Assembly: GCA_964497615.1 (NCBI GenBank)
Contig: CAZCEC010000014.1
Location: forward strand, 45,800-109,799
Source of the DNA: CAZCEC01 sp964497615
Lineage (GTDB): Bacteria > Chloroflexota > Anaerolineae > Anaerolineales > UBA6663
Length of the DNA: 64,000 bases
Reading direction: 5' to 3'
Below the pieces are notes generated by a model. The model saw nothing but the letters and a program-made list of their open reading frames with translations, was not told the DNA's origin and did not search any database. Made by a program: the position numbers and the translations under genes. Positions within the stretch are counted from its first letter, which is position 1, and every line of letters begins with the position of its first letter. Positions 26,363 through 32,943 of this stretch are shown in pieces.

Positions 26363-26388
26363 AGACGGCCCGCCGGGCCGTCTCTACC
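26358..26388. repeat. GTAGAGACGG palindromic repeat, copy 2
   Basis: GGTAGAGACGGCCC, loop GCC and GGGCCGTCTCTACC form a perfect 14-bp stem. The stop codon of the NmrA-like gene lies inside it and the DUF2877 start codon follows 11 bases later. It shares its left arm with the copy at 12194. The exact symmetry suggests a recent or maintained element. Confidence 0.9.
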
Positions 26389-26399
26389 GCCATTTGAGC

Positions 26400-27488
26400 A
26401 TGACATCGTCGCGTGTCCTGTCTGCCGCTCTTGTCGCCCCGGCCGCCCGTGCCTGGTTTACCCGCGCCTGCCCGGCCCGCGTGCTCAACGTCTTCGACCG
26501 GGCCCTCAACCTCATCGACGCCTCCGGCGAGGTCCTCTCCATCGTTGCCCACGAGCGCGGGATGACGCCCTTTGCCCTTGCCCTGGAGCCCGGTGTCCCG
26601 TCGCCCTTCGAAGCCATCACCGCCGCCAGTCCCGTGCATTTCCACGACCAGCAAGTCGTCATCGGCGATGTGAGCATCGAGTGGGGCCATGCCCAACCCT
26701 GGCCTCCGCTGGCCGATTGGGCCGCCGTGGGCACCGCGCTCGCGGCTGATGCTGAACGCATGGAAGAATTGGCTGCACTGGCTCTCGGTGCGGACCGCCC
26801 GGCCCAAGCCGGCCAGCGAATGGAATTCGCGCCTGAAGGCCTCCGGCCACCGCGTCCCGCTACCGGGACGCTCGATGCATGTGCCGCCGACGTGTCCAGT
26901 CTGCCAGGGTTTTCAACTCTCAATCCGCCATCCACTACATCTGTTACAGATTCCGTTGCCAACCCGCCTCCTGCCAGCCTCCTCGAACTCCACTCACCTA
27001 ACACGCCCGCCTCACTCCCGCCCGCACTGGCCGCTCGCGTGCTGGCTGGCGCCGCCGACCTCCTCAACGGCCTTCTCGGCCATGATGAGGCGCAGGCCAC
27101 GCGAGGTGCACGCCGGTTGGCCGGCGCTGGCGGCGGCCTCACCCCGGCTGGCGATGATTTCGCCGTCGGGGTCTTCCTGGCGGTCTGGGCCGGGTTATAC
27201 GGCCCTGGCCGTGCTGAGCTGTGCGGCCCCATCGCCGCCCAGATGGCGCCGCTCACTACCGCCCTCTCCGCCGCCTATCTCCAGGCCGCGGCGCGCGGCG
27301 AGTGCGCCGCCCCCTGGCACGCGCTCTTTGCCGCGCTGACCGAGCCTGCCGCCACCCGCCCTCGCGCCCTGGCCGAGGCGGTGGCCGCGCTGTTGGCGGT
27401 CGGGCACACCTCCGGCGCCGATGGACTGGCAGGTTTTCTGGCCTATAATCAAAGCATCTTCAGGAGGACCCATGAAAACCCTGATTAA
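26400..27488 (+). CDS. ylbF: DUF2877 (YlbF/AllH-like) carbamoyltransferase subunit with insertion
   Basis: 362 residues against about 270 for E. coli YlbF. The family mark GLTPAGDDF is at 246-254. The extra length is a Pro/Ser/Thr-rich, low-complexity stretch at about 138-208 with lower GC than the rest; its DNA contains a palindrome at 26852. The folded parts on both sides look intact. YlbF is the third oxamate carbamoyltransferase subunit in E. coli. The 3' end overlaps the dihydropyrimidinase gene by 17 bases and carries a likely promoter for it. Confidence 0.82.
   Translation: MTSSRVLSAALVAPAARAWFTRACPARVLNVFDRALNLIDASGEVLSIVAHERGMTPFALALEPGVPSPFEAITAASPVHFHDQQVVIGDVSIEWGHAQPWPPLADWAAVGTALAADAERMEELAALALGADRPAQAGQRMEFAPEGLRPPRPATGTLDACAADVSSLPGFSTLNPPSTTSVTDSVANPPPASLLELHSPNTPASLPPALAARVLAGAADLLNGLLGHDEAQATRGARRLAGAGGGLTPAGDDFAVGVFLAVWAGLYGPGRAELCGPIAAQMAPLTTALSAAYLQAAARGECAAPWHALFAALTEPAATRPRALAEAVAALLAVGHTSGADGLAGFLAYNQSIFRRTHENPD
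26852..26871. repeat. Palindrome inside the DUF2877 gene insertion
   Basis: GCGTCCCG and CGGGACGC form a perfect 8-bp stem with loop CTAC. It lies at the start of the segment encoding the extra low-complexity residues, which suggests the insertion arose from a repeat element landing in frame. Confidence 0.65.
27422..27449 (+). promoter_or_regulatory. Putative internal promoter before dihydropyrimidinase
   Basis: A perfect TATAAT (27444-27449) has TGGACT (27422-27427, 4 of 6 to consensus) 16 bases upstream, ending 22 bases before the dihydropyrimidinase ATG. It lies within the DUF2877 coding end and could allow separate expression of the last two genes. Confidence 0.45.
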
Positions 27489-28893
27489 GCACGGCACCCT
27501 CGTCACCGCCGCCGAAACCTACCCGGCCGACCTGCTGATGGTGGACGGGAAAATCGCCCTCACCGGCCAGGACCTGCCGGCGGACGGGGCGCAGGTGGTG
27601 GATGCGCGCGGCAAGTTTATCCTGCCGGGCGGCATCGACGTGCACACCCACCTGGAACTGCCCTTTGGCGGCACCTACTCATCCGACGATTTCTACAGTG
27701 GGCACAAGGCCGCGGTCTTTGGCGGCACCACCACGCACCTGGACTTCGCCATGCAGGCCAAGGGCGACAGCCTGCGCCAGACCCTCGACAACTGGCACAA
27801 GAAGTCGGACCACAAGGCCGTCATTGACTTTGGCTACCACGTGGGCATCACCGACCTGACCCCGGCGGTGATGGACGAGATCCCCAGCCTGGCGGCGGAA
27901 GGCGTCACCACCCTCAAGGTCTTTCTGGCCTATAAAGGCGTGCTGCAGGTAGATGACCTGACGCTGTTCAAGTCGCTGATGAAGGCGGCTGAGGCGGGCA
28001 TGATGGTGATGGTCCATGCCGAGAACGGCGATGCTATTGACGTGCTGGTAGCCGACGCTGTGGCGCGCGGCCATCTTTCGCCGGAGTGGCATGCCCTCAC
28101 CCGGCCTGCCTGGGCCGAAGCCGAAGCCACCATGCGGGCTGTGGCGCTGGCCGGCATCGCCGGTGCGCCGCTGTACGTCGTCCACGTCACCAACGCCATG
28201 GCGGTAGACCAAATCGCCTATGGCCGCGCCCACGGCCTGCCCGTGATGGGCGAGACCTGCACCCAATACTTTTTCTTCACGATTGACAACCTGCGCCAGC
28301 CGGACGGCGCCAAGTGGGTGTGCTCGCCGCCCATGCGCACCGCTGAGGACAACGCCGCCCTGTGGGAGGCCGTGCGCAACAACTCACTCCAGGCCGTTTC
28401 CACCGACCATTGCCCGTTCCTCTATGACGGGACCACCGCCATCGAGTACGAGGGCGAGCCTTTCAAGCTGCCCGGCAAGGAGTTGGGCGCCGGCAACTTT
28501 GCCAAGATTCCCAATGGCGTGCCCGGCATCGAGGACCGCATGCCCATCTTGTGGTCCTATGGCGTAGGCAAGGGCCACATCAGCCTCAACCGGCTGGTGG
28601 AACTGTGCTGCACCAACCCGGCCAAGATTTTTGGCCTGTACCCGCGCAAGGGCACCCTGGCCGTCGGTGCGGATGCCGATGTCGTCATCTGGGACCCGAA
28701 GGCTACCAAGGTCATGGGCGCCAAGACCTCCCACCAACGCACCGACTACAGCCTCTACGAAGGTTGGGAGATCACCGGCGTGCCGGAGAAGGTCTATCTG
28801 CGCGGCAACCTGCTGGTGGACGGTGACACCTGGAACGGCGAGCCGGGCGGGGGGATGTGGCAGAAGCGCTCGGCGCACGCGCCGGTGCTCTAG
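27472..28893 (+). CDS. hydA: Dihydropyrimidinase/hydantoinase
   Basis: 473 residues, the family length. Metal ligands are all visible: His58 and His60 (DVHTH), the carboxylated Lys149 (TTLKVFLAYKG), His182 (VHAENGD), His238 (VVHVTN) and Asp312 (STDHCPF). It reversibly opens dihydrouracil, dihydrothymine or hydantoins to N-carbamoyl amino acids. AGGAGG at 27462-27467 fixes the start at ATG 27472. Its N-carbamoyl product is the natural substrate of the nitrilase at 15328 and a plausible one for the FdrA complex. No dihydropyrimidine dehydrogenase is in the window. Confidence 0.92.
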   Translation: MKTLIKHGTLVTAAETYPADLLMVDGKIALTGQDLPADGAQVVDARGKFILPGGIDVHTHLELPFGGTYSSDDFYSGHKAAVFGGTTTHLDFAMQAKGDSLRQTLDNWHKKSDHKAVIDFGYHVGITDLTPAVMDEIPSLAAEGVTTLKVFLAYKGVLQVDDLTLFKSLMKAAEAGMMVMVHAENGDAIDVLVADAVARGHLSPEWHALTRPAWAEAEATMRAVALAGIAGAPLYVVHVTNAMAVDQIAYGRAHGLPVMGETCTQYFFFTIDNLRQPDGAKWVCSPPMRTAEDNAALWEAVRNNSLQAVSTDHCPFLYDGTTAIEYEGEPFKLPGKELGAGNFAKIPNGVPGIEDRMPILWSYGVGKGHISLNRLVELCCTNPAKIFGLYPRKGTLAVGADADVVIWDPKATKVMGAKTSHQRTDYSLYEGWEITGVPEKVYLRGNLLVDGDTWNGEPGGGMWQKRSAHAPVL

Positions 28894-28917
28894 CTGAAGC
28901 GAGTCGGATTGATCTTT

Positions 28918-28990
28918 CGTGAAACGTGATTCGTGATGGGCGCATGATTAGTGCGTGCCACTCATCACGTTTCGCGCATCACGGTTCACG
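28918..28990. repeat. Inverted heptanucleotide arrays, third locus
   Basis: Three units CGTGAAA, CGTGATT and CGTGATG (28918-28938) are followed after 24 bases by four reverse-complement units (CATCACG, TTTCGCG, CATCACG, GTTCACG; 28963-28990). The arms can form an imperfect long stem. It fills most of the 118-base gap before the aminotransferase gene. Confidence 0.8.
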
Positions 28991-29011
28991 TCTTTGTTAA
29001 GGAAGTCGTCT

Positions 29012-30355
29012 ATGTCAACTGATATGTCCGCTGAAGAAATCGTCGCCCTCTCCAAGAAGCACACCTTCTATTCCTGGTCGGCCCAGGCGGCGGTCAACCC
29101 TATCCCTATGGTGCGCGCTCAGGGCGTGTACTTCTGGGACGCCAACGGCAAGCGCTACCTGGATATGAACTCGCAGCTCATGTGCGTCAATATCGGTCAC
29201 GGCGACCGGCGCGTGATCGACGCCATCAAGGCCCAGGCCGAGGAGTTGGTCTACGCCGGCCCCGGCATGGCCACCCGCGTGCGCGCCGAGCTGGGCCAGA
29301 TGCTGGCCGGCCTCGCCCCCGGCGACCTGAACAAGTTCTTCTTCACCCTCGGCGGCGCGGAGGCCAATGAGAACGCCATCAAGCTGGCCCGCGGCTACAC
29401 CGGCCGCCACAAGATCATCACCCGCTACCGCTCCTATCATGGCGCCACTGGCGGCGCCATCAGCCTCACCGGCGACCCGCGCCGCTGGGCCAACGAGCCC
29501 GGCCTGCCCGGCATCATCCGCGTCTTCGATCCCTACAAGTACCGCAGCCCGCTCTACCACGAAGGCGACAGCGACGAGGTCTTTGCTCGCAAGTGCCTGG
29601 ACCAGATCGAGGAGGTCATCCAGTACGAAGGCGCGCAAACCATCGCCGCCATCTTCATCGAGACCGTTACCGGCACCAACGGCCTCATCATCCCGCCCGA
29701 CGGCTATCTCCAGGGCCTGCGGGAGATATGCGACCGGCATGGCATCCTGCTGGTTTGCGACGAGGTGATGTGCGGGCTGGGCCGTACCGGCGCCTGGTTT
29801 GCCGCGGACCACTGGAACGTCGTCCCCGACCTGATGACGATGGCCAAGGGCCTCACCAGCGCCTACATGCCCCTGGGCGCGGTCGCCATCAGCGACAAGA
29901 TCGCCGACTATTGGGAGGACCACGTCTTCCAGGGCGGCCTCACCTACAACGCCCACCCTATGTCGCTGGCCGCCGCCATCGCCAACCTCCAGGTGATGCA
30001 GGAAGACGACCTGATTGGCAACACGCAGCGCATGGGGGCGATCATGGCCGGCCTGCTCGACGATCTCAAGGCCGAGCACCCCTCCGTCGGCGATGTGCGC
30101 TCCATTGGCCTGTTTGGCATCGTGGAGCTTGTCCGGGACCGCCGCACCAAGGAGCCCCTCGCCCCATTCAACGGCACCAGCCCGGAGATGGCCAAGTTGG
30201 GCGCGTTCTTCAAGGAGCGAGGCCTGTATACCTTCATCCACTGGAACAACTTCTTCACCAACCCGCCCCTATCTATCACCGAGGCCGAACTGCGCGAGGC
30301 GTTTGAGATCATCAACGCCGCCCTTGCCATCACCGACGCGGCCGTTACTGGCTAG
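29012..30355 (+). CDS. Class III PLP aminotransferase
   Basis: 447 residues. The PLP lysine is Lys279 (TMAKGL); Asp250 and Glu251 in VCDEVMCGLGRTG contact the cofactor ring. FTLGGAEANENAIKLAR is the family phosphate-site region. Class III members transfer amino groups from beta-alanine, taurine, GABA and similar omega-amines. With a dihydropyrimidinase and a ureidopropionase-like enzyme upstream, beta-alanine to malonate semialdehyde is the obvious guess. AAGGAAG at 28999-29005 fixes ATG 29012; an earlier in-frame ATG at 28955 lies inside the heptad repeat. Confidence 0.9.
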   Translation: MSTDMSAEEIVALSKKHTFYSWSAQAAVNPIPMVRAQGVYFWDANGKRYLDMNSQLMCVNIGHGDRRVIDAIKAQAEELVYAGPGMATRVRAELGQMLAGLAPGDLNKFFFTLGGAEANENAIKLARGYTGRHKIITRYRSYHGATGGAISLTGDPRRWANEPGLPGIIRVFDPYKYRSPLYHEGDSDEVFARKCLDQIEEVIQYEGAQTIAAIFIETVTGTNGLIIPPDGYLQGLREICDRHGILLVCDEVMCGLGRTGAWFAADHWNVVPDLMTMAKGLTSAYMPLGAVAISDKIADYWEDHVFQGGLTYNAHPMSLAAAIANLQVMQEDDLIGNTQRMGAIMAGLLDDLKAEHPSVGDVRSIGLFGIVELVRDRRTKEPLAPFNGTSPEMAKLGAFFKERGLYTFIHWNNFFTNPPLSITEAELREAFEIINAALAITDAAVTG

Positions 30356-30431
30356 CGGCCCCCGCCGCGCGCCTCCGCGCCGCGCGGTCACGCGCCGCTA
30401 CCGGTATCGGGCCGGCCTCGTATGAATCAGT

Positions 30432-30671
30432 ATGGGGCCGGACTCGTCTTTGCCCGCAGATAATCCGCTCGGAGCGGAACTGGTCTCCCTTCTCGGTTGG
30501 TGTGTCTCCGGAGGGGCCGTTGCCGGCTGCCTGATGGGCGGCCTGGTGCTCGCAGCCGGCCCCGGTCCGGGCGCCGCCTCTGCCGTGGTTACCTATGTGT
30601 TCTTGTGGGGATTGTTGGGGGTCGCCGCTGGCCTGAGCGCCGCTGGCCTGCGCCTGCTGCTCACGCGCTAG
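30432..30671 (+). CDS. Small two-helix membrane protein
   Basis: 79 residues with two hydrophobic helices (about 15-40 and 48-77) rich in Gly and Ala, and a closing basic tip. No family is recognised and no ribosome site is clear. Its TAG stop overlaps the stop of the convergent histidine kinase gene (the four bases CTAG serve both). It could be a real small protein or a chance open frame in GC-rich DNA. Confidence 0.45.
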   Translation: MGPDSSLPADNPLGAELVSLLGWCVSGGAVAGCLMGGLVLAAGPGPGAASAVVTYVFLWGLLGVAAGLSAAGLRLLLTR

Positions 30672-31981
30672 TGACGTGAACTCCCGTCCTTTGGCAGCTT
30701 GACGGGCAGCGTGAAGTAGAAGGTGCTGCCCGCGCCTGGCACGCTTTCCACCCAGATGCGCCCCCGGTGCGCATCCACCGCCATCCGGCAGAAGGTCAGC
30801 CCCAGCCCGGTGCCCCGCCGCCGCGTGCCGCCCCGCTCCACCTGCGCGAACTTCTCAAAGATGCGCTGCTGCTGTTCCACCGGAATCCCATGCCCGGTGT
30901 CGCTTACGCTCAGGGTCACGTGGCCGGCCGGCTCCGGCTGGGCCGCCAGCGTGATGGTGCCGCCCGGCGGTGTATGCGTAATGGCATTGCCCACCAGGTT
31001 GGCCAGCACGCGTTGAATCAACTGCTGGTCGGCCTCCACCTCGGGCAGCGTCCCGTTCGGTGCGACGACCAGGTTCAAGCGCAATTGTTCAGCCGGGACC
31101 TTGGCCTGCGTGGCCGCCTCCCGCAGTAGGGCTGGCACGTCCAGCGGCTGCGGCCGGAGCGTCAGTTGGCCGGCCTCCAGCCGCGCGATGTCGAGCATGT
31201 CGCTGATCAGCCCCGCCATCACTGTGCCCGACCGGCGGGCATTCTTGATCATGTCCACCAGATCGGCGGGCAGCGTCTTGCCGGCGGATACTTGTATCAA
31301 TTCCAGGGTGCTCACGAGCACCGTCAGCGGGTTGCGCAGGTCGTGGACCATCAGTTCCACCAGCACCTTGCGCGCCTGCTCCGATTGGCGCAGTTCGGCA
31401 TTGCGCGCTCGCAGCCGCGCCGCCAGCGAGGCGCTCAGATAGGCCGTCACCACTGCCGGCACCGCCACGGCCATCCAGTTGGCGGCCAGCAGCCAACCGT
31501 GTTCGCGGGCGTCGAACGGCATGTTCCAAATCTCAATCACCGGCAGCGCGCCCGCGTATTCCAGCCCCAGCAGCAGCGCATACGCCAGCAAGGCGCCGGC
31601 CGTCAGGTACACCACCCCCACCGTGCCCAGCACAAACGCCGCGCCCACGATGATCAGCAGGTACAGGCCGGGCATGGGCGTCTGCGGCCCGCCGGTGAAG
31701 TGAATGGCCGCAGTGACATACACCGTGTTGAGCGAGAGCACGACCCACGCCAGCGTGCGGTGCGGCCAGCCGGCCATCAGCCCGGCGCGGGCCACAATCG
31801 CCGTCAGCGCGCTCACCGCCGCCAGGGCCAGCGTTGGGTAGCCCGGCACCTGGATCACCGAGGTCCGCAGGGCCAGCAGCCCAATTGCGCCCAGCGCCAG
31901 CGCGCTCACGCCGCTGGCCAGCAGCACAAGCTGCAGGTCGCGCGCTTCATCGGTCGCGGCGTGCGAGGGTGTCGGAACCAT
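30668..31981 (-). CDS. Membrane-bound sensor histidine kinase (orphan)
   Basis: 437 residues from ATG 31981: six likely membrane helices (about 17-185), a short coiled coil, HisKA with phospho-acceptor His213 (MVHDLRNPL), then the ATPase domain with N-box ANLVGNAITHTPPG, G1 DTGHGIP and G2 GTGLGL. It should be catalytically active. There is no response regulator beside it. A longer in-frame start exists upstream but would cross the predicted promoter at 32002-32029 and adds Arg-rich sequence without homology. The gene is divergent from the methyltransferase and diguanylate cyclase pair, which may share its signal. Confidence 0.9.
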   Translation of the reverse strand: MVPTPSHAATDEARDLQLVLLASGVSALALGAIGLLALRTSVIQVPGYPTLALAAVSALTAIVARAGLMAGWPHRTLAWVVLSLNTVYVTAAIHFTGGPQTPMPGLYLLIIVGAAFVLGTVGVVYLTAGALLAYALLLGLEYAGALPVIEIWNMPFDAREHGWLLAANWMAVAVPAVVTAYLSASLAARLRARNAELRQSEQARKVLVELMVHDLRNPLTVLVSTLELIQVSAGKTLPADLVDMIKNARRSGTVMAGLISDMLDIARLEAGQLTLRPQPLDVPALLREAATQAKVPAEQLRLNLVVAPNGTLPEVEADQQLIQRVLANLVGNAITHTPPGGTITLAAQPEPAGHVTLSVSDTGHGIPVEQQQRIFEKFAQVERGGTRRRGTGLGLTFCRMAVDAHRGRIWVESVPGAGSTFYFTLPVKLPKDGSSRH

Positions 31982-32001
31982 CCTGGAAAGATCCTGACAC
32001 A

Positions 32002-32029
32002 ATTGTACCCGGCCTGTCCGCCCCGCCAA
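32002..32029 (-). promoter_or_regulatory. Putative promoter of the histidine kinase gene
   Basis: On the minus strand TTGGCG (32029-32024) and TACAAT (32007-32002) are 16 bases apart, ending 20 bases before the kinase ATG. Confidence 0.45.
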
Positions 32030-32064
32030 ATCGTTCGCTGGTCTGCTGGCCGCAGCCCGCCCGG

Positions 32065-32080
32065 CGATTCTCCGGAATCG
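32065..32080. promoter_or_regulatory. Palindrome in the divergent kinase/methyltransferase region
   Basis: CGATTC-TCCG-GAATCG is a perfect 6-bp inverted repeat with a 4-base centre. It ends four bases before TAAAAT (32084-32089), a possible -10 box for the methyltransferase gene, so it could be an operator. No regulator is known. Confidence 0.35.
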
Positions 32081-32124
32081 TCGTAAAATAGAGCCCCTAG
32101 ACGGAGCGTCCCTGCATTCACGAC

Positions 32125-32943
32125 ATGCATAGCGTTTCTTTTGATCGGGCAGCACAGACCTACGACGAAACGCGGGGTTTTCCGCCCGGGATCGCCGATC
32201 AGGTGGCCGACTCCGCCCTCCAATTGCTCGGGCCGGTCTCCTTCGTCCTTGAAGTAGGCGTGGGCACGGGCCGCATCGCGCGGCCCCTCCTGGCGCGTGG
32301 CGTGCCGGTGTGCGGGCTGGACTTGTCGCTGGCCATGATGCAGCGTCTGCGGGACGTCCTGCCGCCCGGTGCTGCCGCCCCGCCCCTGGTGCAGGGCAAC
32401 GCCGCCGGCCTGCCTTTCGCGGCGGGCACGTGTGAGGCCGTTGTCTCCGTGCACCTCCTCCACCTGATTGCCGATTGGCGCGCCGCGCTGGACGAAGTCC
32501 GGCGGGTGCTGCGGCCCGGCGGCTGCTACCTCACCGGCTACGAATGGCGGCCAGCCGATTCGCCCGGCGCGCGATTGAAGGACCGCTGGACCGATATCGT
32601 GCGCGCCGCCGGCTGGCTGGACCACTACCCGCTGCCCCACGACTTTGACGACATCAAAGCCCATCTTGTCGCGTCGGGCGCCAGCCTCACGGAAGAGGTC
32701 GTGGGCGAATGGGCCGTCACCCGCACCCTGGCCCGCCAGATCGAGACCATCGAGCACCGCACCTGGTCCTACACCTGGGACGTGCCGGATGGCTTCTTCG
32801 ACCGCTGCCTGGCCGAGCTCCGCGCCTGGGCGGCGGGCGAGTTTGGCGGCCTGGAGGCCGCCTTCGAAGTGACGCACCAGTTTGTCTGGCAGCGCTTTGC
32901 CTGGCCAGCCTCCAGCGGGCCCGAGGAGGCGGCGCGCGCATGA
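32125..32943 (+). CDS. SAM-dependent class I methyltransferase
   Basis: 272 residues. The SAM-binding motif I is FVLEVGVGTGRIARPL, followed by an acidic residue (GLDLS) and motif IV-like VVSVHLLHLI and VLRPGGCYLTGYEW, typical of methyltransferase type 11. The substrate is unknown. The stop overlaps the start of the large GAF/GGDEF gene by ATGA, so the two are translationally coupled, an odd pairing with no clear explanation. Confidence 0.85.
   Translation: MHSVSFDRAAQTYDETRGFPPGIADQVADSALQLLGPVSFVLEVGVGTGRIARPLLARGVPVCGLDLSLAMMQRLRDVLPPGAAAPPLVQGNAAGLPFAAGTCEAVVSVHLLHLIADWRAALDEVRRVLRPGGCYLTGYEWRPADSPGARLKDRWTDIVRAAGWLDHYPLPHDFDDIKAHLVASGASLTEEVVGEWAVTRTLARQIETIEHRTWSYTWDVPDGFFDRCLAELRAWAAGEFGGLEAAFEVTHQFVWQRFAWPASSGPEEAARA

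Noticed and set aside
29012..30355. Start at 28955 for the aminotransferase
   Set aside because: That codon is inside the heptad repeat, and the strong ribosome site points to 29012.
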